The notes under the pieces were generated by a model. That model ran no database searches. It saw nothing but the letters and a program-made list of their open reading frames with translations, and was not told the DNA's origin. Shown one piece after another: positions 1 to 6,248 of a stretch of DNA of 17,927 nt. The stretch comes from DASUZD01 sp036377055 (GTDB lineage: Bacteria; Actinomycetota; Thermoleophilia; Gaiellales; Gaiellaceae). The number at the start of each line of letters is the position of its first letter. Within the stretch, counting starts at the first letter, position 1. A program made the translations under genes and the position numbers. The stretch spans positions 1-17,927 of the forward strand of contig DASUZD010000059.1 in assembly GCA_036377055.1 (NCBI GenBank), in the 5' to 3' direction.

Positions 1-174
1 GCGCTCGGCCGCCTCGATCAGCGGCAGGCCGATCCGGTCCTTGAGCGAGCCGCCGGGGTTCAGGTACTCGAGCTTCACGAGGAGCTGCGGCTTGACTTCT
101 CGGCCGAGCTTCTGGAGGCGGACGATCGGCGTGCGGCCGACGAGGTCGAGCACAGTCGGGTAGTCGCGCGGCAT
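1..174 (-). CDS. Cysteine synthase / cystathionine beta-synthase family enzyme, N-terminal fragment (cut by the window edge)
   Basis: The first 58 residues are visible, from ATG at 174 to the window edge. They match the N-terminus of the fold-type II PLP enzymes that make cysteine or cystathionine from O-activated serine or serine plus homocysteine. The segment VLDLVGRTPIVRL (about residues 8-20) is the usual opening. NPGGSLKDR (39-47) is the cofactor motif, in which Lys45 should form the Schiff base with PLP. The wording (KLEYLNPGGSLKDRIGL) leans towards the cystathionine beta-synthase branch, but the C-terminus that would decide (a CBS-domain pair or not) is outside the window. A TAGGCT hexamer lies 12 nt upstream of the ATG (187-192), so the leader may be only a few nucleotides. 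It is divergent from the oxidoreductase gene to its right. Confidence 0.9.
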   Translation of the reverse strand, partial: MPRDYPTVLDLVGRTPIVRLQKLGREVKPQLLVKLEYLNPGGSLKDRIGLPLIEAAER

Positions 175-211
175 TCGGCGCCGCCAAGCCTACGGGAATC
201 GACTGCTGCTC

Positions 212-769
212 CTGCCCGTTTCGACACCCATCAACATCACGGTCATCGGCAGGGGCAACGTCGGCGGCGGGCTGGCGAGGCGATGGCGCGCGGCCGGCCG
301 CGAGGTACACGAGCTAGGGCGCGACGGAGGGGACGCCTCGAACGCAGACGCCGTCCTCCTCGCGGTTCCGTCAGGCGAGATCGCGTCGGCGCTCGGCAAG
401 GTCACAGGCGTCGAGGGGAAGGTGGTCGTCGACGCGACGAACCACTTCAGCGGCGAGCGGCCCGACTTCCCGTCGCTCGCGCACTACGTGAAGTCGATCA
501 CCGGCGGGCCGGTCGCGAAGTCATTCAACCTCAACTTCGCCGTCCTGTACGACCGGATCGACGCGCAACCGGAGCGTCCCGGGAACCTCTATTGCGCGGA
601 CGACGACGCTCGCGCGGTCACGGAGCAGCTGATTCGCGACGCGGGCTACGAGCCGCTCGACGTCGGCAGCCTCGACAACGCTCGCGCCCTCGAGGACGCG
701 CTCTCGATCCTGATGGGGCTGACGCGCTCCCTCGGCGGGCAGGTCTTCTACCGCTTCTGGAGGCCTTAG
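212..769 (+). CDS. F420/NADP-dependent oxidoreductase-like protein (Rossmann fold), start codon uncertain
   Basis: The reading frame encodes a small Rossmann-fold protein of the NADP oxidoreductase coenzyme F420-dependent type. The segment ITVIGRGNVGGGLARRW carries the GxGxxG-like dinucleotide loop. VVVDATNHF, then SITGGPVAKSFNLNF and the C-terminal GGQVFYRFWRP, follow the order of the short actinobacterial F420-reductase-like proteins. Homologous sequence begins at ATC 230 (I-N-I-T-V-I-G), where relatives would have ATG. There is no ATG, GTG or TTG in frame between there and GTG 422, and starting at 422 would delete the nucleotide-binding loop. The nearest permissible upstream starts are CTG 203, 206 or 212; 212 is used here as a placeholder. 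No Shine-Dalgarno is visible. The substrate and the choice of F420 or NADPH cannot be told from sequence. Confidence 0.8.
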   Translation: MPVSTPINITVIGRGNVGGGLARRWRAAGREVHELGRDGGDASNADAVLLAVPSGEIASALGKVTGVEGKVVVDATNHFSGERPDFPSLAHYVKSITGGPVAKSFNLNFAVLYDRIDAQPERPGNLYCADDDARAVTEQLIRDAGYEPLDVGSLDNARALEDALSILMGLTRSLGGQVFYRFWRP

Positions 770-812
770 AGCCGCACCGAGGCGGGCAGCGGCCCGACCG
801 GTCGTTTCAGAC

Positions 813-839
813 GGACGCACGGGCAAAGCCCGCGCGTCC
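813..839. terminator. Stem-loop between convergent genes, likely bidirectional terminator
   Basis: Twelve-base arms (813-824 and 828-839) pair with a single mismatch around an AAA loop. The hairpin sits 44 nt after the stop of the oxidoreductase gene and 36 nt beyond the stop of the exporter gene, which converge here. There is no T-tract on either strand, so it is a GC-rich hairpin of the kind common in actinobacteria, not a classical intrinsic terminator. A second, smaller hairpin (848-854 with 861-867, loop CCGAGT) follows before the exporter stop. Confidence 0.5.
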
Positions 840-874
840 TGACGGACGGCGCCGCCGAGTCGGCGCCTTAGGGC

Positions 875-2308
875 TCAGGCCGCAGGCGCCGCCTCGGTCG
901 TCGTGATCTCCGACCGGCGGATTAGGGCGAGCGAGGCGACGATCCCGGCCGCGGCGATTCCGGCCACGACCCAGAACGCCCACTGGAAGCCGCCTGTCTG
1001 CGCCGCGAGCGGCGCGTCTCCCGCGTGGACGAGCGTCGTGAAGTGACTCGTCGCGACGCTTGACGCAACGGCGACGCCGACGCCGCTGCCGATCTGCTGC
1101 GCCGTGTTGATCAGTCCGGAGGCGAGCCCGGCCTCGTGCCACTCGACGCCCGCCAGCGCGGCGATCGAGACCGGGATGAAGGTGAACGGCAGGCCCACGC
1201 CGACGGCGAGGTAGCCCGGCAGCAGGTTCGGCCAGAACGACCCGTCGACAGGGATCTGCGTGTACCAGAGCATCCCGGCCGTCATCAGGATCATCCCCGT
1301 CACGAGGACGGGCTTGACGCCGATCCTGGTGACGAGCGCCTGCGCGATCCCGGCCGTCGCGACGGCCGTTCCCGCGGTCGCGACGAAGGTGACGCCGGCC
1401 TTGAGCGCCGAGTACCCGAGCACCTGCTGGACGTAGAGCGTGAGGATGAAGAAGTTGCTGAAGACGACGCCGCCGAGCAAGAGGCCGGCCGCGTTCGCGC
1501 CCGCCACCGTGCGGATGCGGAAGATCCTGAGCGGCATCAGCGGGTCCTCGACGTGCTGCTCCCAGTACAGGAACGCTGCCACCAGAGCCACGGAGATGGC
1601 GAGCAGCGCGATCGTCCGCGCCGAGCTCCACCCGACGACCGGCGCCCGCGAGAGCGCGTAGACGAGCAGCGCGAGGCCCGTGGTCACGGTCACGGCGCCG
1701 AGGACGTCCGGCCGCCTGCGCGTCTCGATGCGGCTCTCGCGGACGAACCGCCGCGTGAGCAGCAATGCGGTCGCGCCGACCGGCACGTTGACGAAGAAGA
1801 TCCACTCCCACCCGAGGTACTTCGTCAGGACGCCGCCCGCCAGCACGCCGACGGCCGCGCCGGAGCCGCCGATCGCGCCCCAGATCCCGAGCGCCTTGTT
1901 GCGTTCAGCTCCCTCATCGAACGTGGTCGTGATTATCGAGAGCGCGGCCGGCGAGATGACCGCGGCGCCCAGGCCCTGCACAGCGCGTGCGGCGATGAGG
2001 ACGCCTTCCGACCACGCGAGGCCGCAGAGGAGGGACGCGGCGGTGAAGAAGGCGACGCCGACCATGAAGACGCGGCGGCGGCCGAGCAGGTCGGCTGCCC
2101 GCCCGCCCAGCAGGAGGAAGCCACCGAAGGTGATCGCGTAGGCCGTGATCACCCACTGCAGGCTCTCGCGCGAGAAGTCGAGCGCCTTCCCGATCGACGG
2201 CAGCGCGACGTTCACGATCGAGACGTCGAGGACGGTCATGAAGAACGCCGCGCAGACGAGCGCGAGCGCCTTCCAACGGCGGGGGTCCGGTCCTTCGGTC
2301 ACGGCCAT
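875..2308 (-). CDS. MFS drug exporter, DHA2 (EmrB/QacA) 14-TM family
   Basis: This 477-aa polytopic membrane protein should export drugs or other small amphipathic compounds by proton antiport. It carries the DHA2 signatures in order. Motif D1, LDVSIVNVALP, is at 27-37, with its Asp in TM1. The TM2-3 loop motif A, GGRAADLLGRRRVF, is at 68-81. The TM5 antiporter motif C region (GIWGAIGGSGAAVGVLAGG) is at about 141-159. The length and the number of hydrophobic segments fit 14 TM helices. ATG 2308 is supported by GGAGGAG nine nt upstream (2318-2324), one of the few strong Shine-Dalgarno sites in the window. It is transcribed in the same direction as purH but separated by 203 bp holding its own promoter and a dyad, so it is probably not part of the purine operon. 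Substrate unknown. Confidence 0.95.
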   Translation of the reverse strand: MAVTEGPDPRRWKALALVCAAFFMTVLDVSIVNVALPSIGKALDFSRESLQWVITAYAITFGGFLLLGGRAADLLGRRRVFMVGVAFFTAASLLCGLAWSEGVLIAARAVQGLGAAVISPAALSIITTTFDEGAERNKALGIWGAIGGSGAAVGVLAGGVLTKYLGWEWIFFVNVPVGATALLLTRRFVRESRIETRRRPDVLGAVTVTTGLALLVYALSRAPVVGWSSARTIALLAISVALVAAFLYWEQHVEDPLMPLRIFRIRTVAGANAAGLLLGGVVFSNFFILTLYVQQVLGYSALKAGVTFVATAGTAVATAGIAQALVTRIGVKPVLVTGMILMTAGMLWYTQIPVDGSFWPNLLPGYLAVGVGLPFTFIPVSIAALAGVEWHEAGLASGLINTAQQIGSGVGVAVASSVATSHFTTLVHAGDAPLAAQTGGFQWAFWVVAGIAAAGIVASLALIRRSEITTTEAAPAA

Positions 2309-2358
2309 GCGGCGGCTCTCCTCCGGCGGTTGCTCGCGCTATCGCGGCCGAACGTGCG

Positions 2359-2386
2359 CCGCGCGAACCCTATTCCGTTCGCGCGG
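2359..2386. promoter_or_regulatory. Perfect 10+10 bp inverted repeat over the exporter promoter: candidate operator
   Basis: The arms CCGCGCGAAC (2359-2368) and GTTCGCGCGG (2377-2386) are exact reverse complements around an 8-bp spacer CCTATTCC. On the minus strand the spacer and the edge of one arm contain TAGGGT (2367-2372), a good actinobacterial -10 hexamer, about 58 nt before the exporter ATG. A dyad covering the -10 of a drug exporter is the usual arrangement for a TetR- or MarR-type repressor site. No regulator gene lies in the window, and no consensus -35 was found at 17-18 bp spacing. Confidence 0.5.
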
Positions 2387-2409
2387 AGCGCCGAGGAAAG
2401 GTCGTTACG

Positions 2410-2433
2410 AAATCGGCGCGTTTGCGCGCGCCG
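2410..2433 (-). terminator. Possible terminator after purH
   Basis: Read on the minus strand, the arms CGGCGCG and CGCGCCG (2433-2427 with 2420-2414) form a 7-bp stem around CGCAAA, followed by ATTTCG. It lies about 80 nt beyond the purH stop and upstream of the exporter promoter, where an operon end is expected. The T-run is only three bases, so the call is tentative. Confidence 0.35.
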
Positions 2434-2511
2434 CCCGCGGCTAGGCTGACCGCAGGGGATTCGGGGGTCCCCCGGGGCGCGCATGGTCCGAGATGGGCGC
2501 GGCCGGAAGGG

Positions 2512-4044
2512 TCAGTGGCGGAAGTGGCGACGGCCGGTGAAGACCATCGTCGCGCCCGCCGCCTCGACCGCCGCGACGACCTCGGCGTCTCGCTTCGAGC
2601 CGCCCGGCTGGACGATCGCGCCGACACCGGCCTCGAGCGCGAGCTCCGGCCCGTCCGCGAAGGGGAAGAACGCGTCGGAGGCGAGGACGGCGCCGTTCAC
2701 GTCGTGTCCGTGCGCACTGGCCTTCTCCAGGGCGATGCGCATTGCGTCCACGCGGCTCTGCTGGCCGGCGCCGATCCCGATCGTGTGCAGGTCCTTCGCG
2801 ATCACGATCGCGTTCGACGTCACGTGCTTGCAGATCCGCCACGCAAAAAGCAGGTCGCCCCAGACCGTCTCGCTCGGGCTCCCGCAGACGACCTGCATCC
2901 CCTCGCGATCGTCGACGTCGGAGTCGCGGTCCTGCACGAGCAGGCCGCCGAGGACGCGGCGGTAGTCGCGCTCGCCGGGGTCGCCGCCGCGGCGTTCGCG
3001 GTCGGCGAGGATGCGCACCGCCGGCTTCTCGCGCAGCGACGCCAGGGCCGCATCGTCGAGCTCGGGCGCGAGCAGCACCTCCACGAACTGTGCGCGTAGG
3101 CGGACGCCGAGCTCCGCGCTCACCGGGCGGTTGAGGGCGACGATGCCCCCATAGGCGGAGACCGGGTCGCAAGCGAGCGCCTGCTCGTACGCTTCTTCGA
3201 TCGTGGCCGCGACCGCCACGCCGCACGGGTTCGCATGCTTGACGATCACGCATGCCGGCAGCGTGAACTCGCGGGTGCAGGCGCGCGCCGCGGAGAGGTC
3301 GTTCAGGTTGTTGTACGAGAGGTCGGGCCCGTGCAGTCGCTCGACCCGCGACATCAGGTGGCGCCGCGCGCCAGCCTCGGCGTAGTACGCGGCGCGCTGG
3401 TGCGGGTTCTCGCCGTACGCGAGGTCCATCACTTTCGAGAAGGACGCGACCAGCGTCTCGGGAAACGCGTCGCGATCGGAGAACCACGAGGCGATCGCGG
3501 CCTCGTACGCCGCCGTCCGAGCGAACGCCTCCGCCGCGAGCTGCCGACGCGTCTCGTGCGAGACCTCGCCGCCCGCGCGCAGCTCGTCGAGCACCCGGAG
3601 GTACTGCTCCGGCCGGCAGACCGGCACCACGTGCGCGAAGTTCTTCGCGGCCCCGCGCAGCATCGAAGGCCCGCCGATGTCGATCATCTCGACGGCGTCC
3701 TCCTCGCGCGTCCCGTGCTGCGCCGCGACCCGCTCGAACGGGTAGAGGTTCACGCACACGAGATCGAAGGGCTCGATCTCGTGCTCGTCGAGCGCGGCGA
3801 GGTCGTCGTCCCGGTCGCGGCGAGCGAGGATGCCGGCGTGGATGCGAGGGTGGAGCGTCTTGACGCGCCCGCTCAGCATCTCCGGCGAGCCCGTCACGGT
3901 CTCGACGCGGGTGACGTCGAGCCCGACGTCCTGGAGATGTGTCGCCGTCTGGCCGCTCGCGACGAGCTCCCAGCCGAGGTCGGCGAGGCCATGGGCGAAC
4001 TCGTCCAGGCCGGCCTTGTCCCAGACGGAGATCAGCGCGCGCAT
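2512..4044 (-). CDS. purH: Bifunctional AICAR formyltransferase / IMP cyclohydrolase PurH
   Basis: This enzyme catalyses the last two steps of IMP synthesis in the cytoplasm: formylation of AICAR by 10-formyl-THF, then ring closure to IMP. At 510 aa it is close to the usual 510-530. The N-terminal MGS-like cyclohydrolase domain (about 1-195) shows SGRVKTLHPRIHAGIL (58-73). The formyltransferase domain follows, with AYGENPHQ (209-216), YNNLND (244-249), the catalytic KHANPCG (269-275), VSAYGGIVALNRPV (295-308), HVTSNAIVIAKD (407-418) and IGAGQQSRVDA (424-434). The C-terminus, SDAFFPFADGPE through TMVFTGRRHFRH, is intact. The ATG at 4044 lies inside the end of purN (13-nt overlap) and has no strong Shine-Dalgarno, so translation is probably coupled. 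It is the last gene of the purM-purN-purH unit. Confidence 0.98.
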   Translation of the reverse strand: MRALISVWDKAGLDEFAHGLADLGWELVASGQTATHLQDVGLDVTRVETVTGSPEMLSGRVKTLHPRIHAGILARRDRDDDLAALDEHEIEPFDLVCVNLYPFERVAAQHGTREEDAVEMIDIGGPSMLRGAAKNFAHVVPVCRPEQYLRVLDELRAGGEVSHETRRQLAAEAFARTAAYEAAIASWFSDRDAFPETLVASFSKVMDLAYGENPHQRAAYYAEAGARRHLMSRVERLHGPDLSYNNLNDLSAARACTREFTLPACVIVKHANPCGVAVAATIEEAYEQALACDPVSAYGGIVALNRPVSAELGVRLRAQFVEVLLAPELDDAALASLREKPAVRILADRERRGGDPGERDYRRVLGGLLVQDRDSDVDDREGMQVVCGSPSETVWGDLLFAWRICKHVTSNAIVIAKDLHTIGIGAGQQSRVDAMRIALEKASAHGHDVNGAVLASDAFFPFADGPELALEAGVGAIVQPGGSKRDAEVVAAVEAAGATMVFTGRRHFRH

Positions 4045-4574
4045 AGCTCGCGCACGACCTCGGGGAGCAGCCGGTGCTCAACTGACTTGATTCGCGCGTG
4101 CAGCGTCTCGGCGGTGTCGCCGGCGACCACCGGCACTCGCTCCTGGCGCAGGATCCGGCCGCTGTCGACGCCTTCGTCGACCAGGTGCACCGTCGCACCC
4201 GACTCGCTCACCCGTGCCCTGAGCTGATCCTCGACCGCGTGCAGGCCGGGAAACGCCGGCAGGAGCGAAGGGTGAACGTTCACGATGCGGTCGGGGAATC
4301 GCTCGAGGAATCCTTGCGTGAGCAGCTGCATGTAGCCGGCGAGGACGACCAACCGGACGCCGCGCCGGTCGAGCCAGTCGGCCACGGCTGCGTCACGCTC
4401 GTCGCGGTCGGCATAACGCTCCAGCGCAAAAACCGCCGTCGGGATGCCGGCCGAGGCCGCCCGCTCCAGCGCGGGTACGCCTGCCTTGTTGGACGCCACG
4501 GCCGCGATCGGGAGCCGCGCTTCGATCAGCGCCTGAAGGTTGGAGCCCGCGCCGCTAACGAGAACGCCGATCAC
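4032..4574 (-). CDS. purN: Phosphoribosylglycinamide formyltransferase PurN
   Basis: Transfers a formyl group from 10-formyl-THF to GAR, step 3 of purine synthesis. The protein is 180 aa when started at GTG 4574, slightly short for the family (about 185-215). The phosphate-binding loop VSGAGSNLQALI is at about 6-17. The catalytic triad is visible as Asn99 and His101 in IVNVHPSLLPAFPG and Asp137 in VDEGVDSG. The GTG overlaps the purM stop as GTGA, so the two genes are translationally coupled. The same reading frame stays open for a further 1.5 kb upstream across purM, but that stretch is purM read out of frame. The 3' end overlaps purH by 13 nt. Confidence 0.97.
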   Translation of the reverse strand: MIGVLVSGAGSNLQALIEARLPIAAVASNKAGVPALERAASAGIPTAVFALERYADRDERDAAVADWLDRRGVRLVVLAGYMQLLTQGFLERFPDRIVNVHPSLLPAFPGLHAVEDQLRARVSESGATVHLVDEGVDSGRILRQERVPVVAGDTAETLHARIKSVEHRLLPEVVRELCAR

Positions 4575-5485
4575 GCCCGCCGGACCCTTCCGATCACGAG
4601 GCTCTCGTTCGGGTACGCGTGGATCGCGCAGAAGCCGACGCCGAGGTTGAAGACGCGCTGCATCTCCTCGCGGTCGACGTGGCGGGCCAGCCACTCGAAG
4701 ACCGGCAGCGTGTGCCGCTCCCAGATCCGGTCCCAGAAGATCTCGGCGCGAAGGCCGTTCGGGAGCACCCGCGCGACGTTCGCCTCGATCCCGCCGCCGG
4801 TGACGTGCACGAAGGCGTGGACGTCGACGCGGAGCCGTTTCAGCATCCGCATGTCGTCGAGGTAGAGCCGCGTCGGCGCGAGCAGGTCGTCGCCGCGGTA
4901 GTCCTCGGTCTCGAGGACCTGACGCACCAGGCTGAAGCCGTTCGCGTGGACGCCGTTCGAGCGCAGCGCGACGATCGCGTCGCCTTCCTCGACCCGCGAG
5001 CCGTCGATCAGCGCAGCCTCGTCGACGATGCCGACGCACGTTCCGGCGAAGTCGAGCTCGCCGTCCCGGTACGTGCCCGGGAGCTCCGCCGTCTCCCCGC
5101 CGACGAGCGCGACGCCCGCCGCGCGGCAGACGTCGGCCGCTCCCTCGACCAGCTGCGCGACCTCGTCGAGGTCGATCCGGTTGGCCGCGACGTAGTCGAG
5201 CAGAATCAGCGGGTCGGCGCCGGTCGTGATCACGTCGTTGATGCAGTGCGCGGCGAGGTCGGCTCCGCATGCCCGGAGCGCTCCGCGCTCGCGCGCGAGC
5301 ATCAGCTTCGTGCCGACCCCGTCCGTCGATGCGGCGAGGAGCCGCCCGTCGCCGAGCGGGTGGAGGCCGGCGAAGGCGCCGAAGCCGCGCGCGCCCGTCG
5401 ACTCGACTGCCGCCCGGAGCCGGTCCACGATCGCGGACGCGCTCTCCAGCGAAACCCCGGCGTCCTCGTACGTCCTCCCACGCAA
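4571..5485 (-). CDS. purM: Phosphoribosylformylglycinamidine cyclo-ligase (AIR synthetase) PurM
   Basis: Closes the imidazole ring: FGAM plus ATP gives AIR (step 5). The 304 residues carry the family landmarks: TYEDAGVSLESA (5-16), ASTDGVGTKL (52-61), INDVITTGADPLILLDYVA (82-100), VGGETAELPGTY (128-139), RSNGVHANGFSLVR (175-188), HVTGGGIEANVARVLP (227-242) and GVGFCAIH (282-289). It is shorter than the E. coli enzyme (345 aa) but has no missing core motif. The start must be TTG 5485: family homology begins at residue 5 and no other in-frame start fits. No Shine-Dalgarno precedes it; instead TACACT (5493-5498) lies 7 nt upstream, which suggests a leaderless transcript beginning at the TTG. First gene of the purM-purN-purH unit. 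Confidence 0.97.
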   Translation of the reverse strand: MRGRTYEDAGVSLESASAIVDRLRAAVESTGARGFGAFAGLHPLGDGRLLAASTDGVGTKLMLARERGALRACGADLAAHCINDVITTGADPLILLDYVAANRIDLDEVAQLVEGAADVCRAAGVALVGGETAELPGTYRDGELDFAGTCVGIVDEAALIDGSRVEEGDAIVALRSNGVHANGFSLVRQVLETEDYRGDDLLAPTRLYLDDMRMLKRLRVDVHAFVHVTGGGIEANVARVLPNGLRAEIFWDRIWERHTLPVFEWLARHVDREEMQRVFNLGVGFCAIHAYPNESLVIGRVRRA

Positions 5486-5492
5486 GGAGTCG

Positions 5493-5498
5493 AGTGTA
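5493..5498 (-). promoter_or_regulatory. -10 box of a putative leaderless purM promoter
   Basis: TACACT on the minus strand fits the actinobacterial TAnnnT -10 consensus and ends 7 nt before the TTG start, so the predicted +1 coincides with the start codon. The same arrangement occurs upstream of purL, the VOC gene and ctaG. No clear -35 was seen. Confidence 0.5.
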
Positions 5499-5541
5499 AG
5501 GGCGGCGCGGGACGCGGTCTCCGACTGTCCGCGCGGGACCA

Positions 5542-5562
5542 GTCCGGGGTCTGACCCCGGAC
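5542..5562. repeat. Perfect 21-bp palindrome with GGGGTCAGACCCC core
   Basis: Ten-base arms (5542-5551 and 5553-5562) are exact reverse complements around a single central base. As RNA on the minus strand it folds as an 8-bp stem with a TCAGA loop. It lies in the 126-bp gap between the end of the VOC gene and the purM start and could terminate the VOC transcript. There is no T-tract. My recollection, not checked, is that GGGGTCAGACCCC-type palindromes recur between genes in some high-GC genomes, so it may belong to a dispersed repeat family. Only one copy was noticed here. Confidence 0.55.
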
Positions 5563-5611
5563 GTGGCCCGGCGAGCGCTGACGCCGGTGGACGAACCGCG
5601 CTCGCGGCTTC

Positions 5612-6223
5612 CTAGACGAAAAGCTCCGCGTGCAGCTCCGGCCGCCCCTGCGGGCCGCCGGGGACGAAGCGTACGACCGTCTCGTCGATCTCGACGGTCC
5701 CGTTCTGCGTCGGGATGTCGAGCAGCTCGCCGAGCGCCGCCGCCTTCGTGGCCGGGTCGTCGGCGCGCAGGTGCAGCTCGGCGAGCCTGAGGACGCTGCT
5801 TCCGGCCAAGAGATCGTCGATCCATTCGCGCGGCGGGTGGAGCTCCAGCCGGTAGCCGGCCTTCGTCGTCACGAACGTCCTGCGGCCGCCGTGCTCCTGC
5901 ACCCGGAGGTCGCGCTCGAGCGCGCGCTCGAGCGCCGTCGCGAGCTCCTCCTCGTCTAGCACGAGCCCGAGGTGGTCGACGCGCGGCAGCTCCCACTGGC
6001 CCGGCTGGATGACGACGTTCACGGCGCCGCGCTCGAGCTCGGAAAGCCGAAGCTTGAACCCCATCTCCTCGAGCTCCGCCCACGAGAGACCCGCCTCGAA
6101 CGAGGTGGTGTCCTCGCCGATCCGGCCGTGGCGGGCGACGAGCTCGAACCCGAGCTTGCCGAGGTACCGCGCCTCGACCTCGCGCACCTTCCGCGTCACG
6201 AGGTGGTAGTGAAAGAGCTGCAC
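5612..6223 (-). CDS. VOC / glyoxalase-fold protein, possibly three beta-alpha-beta3 modules
   Basis: A 203-aa cytoplasmic protein of the vicinal-oxygen-chelate type; function unknown. Module 1 begins at MQLFHYHLVTRKV with a strand-His, then the helix EVEARYLGKLGFELV (16-30). Module 2 begins at RVDHLGLVLDEEEL (81-94) and ends in YRLELHPP (124-131), where the Glu is at the usual metal-ligand position. A third unit seems to begin at LRLAELHLRADDP (145-157), which is odd because VOC domains come as pairs of modules. GTG 6223 is chosen because homologous sequence begins at once. No Shine-Dalgarno is present, but TAGAGT (6231-6236) ends 7 nt upstream. It lies between purF and purM without an evident purine role, and is divergent from ctaG with only 25 bp between start codons. 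Confidence 0.75.
   Translation of the reverse strand: MQLFHYHLVTRKVREVEARYLGKLGFELVARHGRIGEDTTSFEAGLSWAELEEMGFKLRLSELERGAVNVVIQPGQWELPRVDHLGLVLDEEELATALERALERDLRVQEHGGRRTFVTTKAGYRLELHPPREWIDDLLAGSSVLRLAELHLRADDPATKAAALGELLDIPTQNGTVEIDETVVRFVPGGPQGRPELHAELFV
5912..5935. repeat. Tandem pair of 12-bp perfect palindromes inside the VOC gene
   Basis: GCGCTCGAGCGC occurs twice in direct succession (5912-5923 and 5924-5935). Each unit is its own reverse complement, so the 24 bp are both a tandem and an inverted repeat. It encodes ALERALER (residues 97-104) in the helix of the second VOC module, the product of a short duplication or of biased codon choice in a helical repeat. Confidence 0.7.
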
Positions 6224-6230
6224 CGAGCGA

Positions 6231-6240
6231 ACTCTAGACT
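6231..6240. promoter_or_regulatory. Overlapping divergent -10 boxes of the VOC gene and ctaG
   Basis: ACTCTAGACT contains TAGAGT on the minus strand (6231-6236), 7 nt before the VOC GTG at 6223. It also contains TAGACT on the plus strand (6235-6240), 8 nt before the ctaG GTG at 6249. The two hexamers overlap by two bases within a TCTAGA palindrome. Both genes would give leaderless transcripts from the same 25-bp gap, and their -35 regions would fall inside each other's coding sequence. Confidence 0.5.
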
Positions 6241-6248
6241 CGTGACCG

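Noticed and set aside
1136..2449. Plus-strand 437-codon frame opposite the exporter
   Set aside because: Low-complexity charged sequence with no recognisable domain; antisense to an intact DHA2 transporter.
2459..2477. GGGGGTCCCCC palindrome after purH as a terminator
   Set aside because: The central spacer is one base, so the outer pairs alone could form a stem, and no T-tract follows. The hairpin at 2410-2433 is a better candidate.
4575..6083. Upstream extension of the purN reading frame over purM to give a 683-codon protein
   Set aside because: The extra part is Arg/Ala/Gly-rich and is purM and the VOC gene read in the wrong frame. PurN homology begins precisely at GTG 4574.
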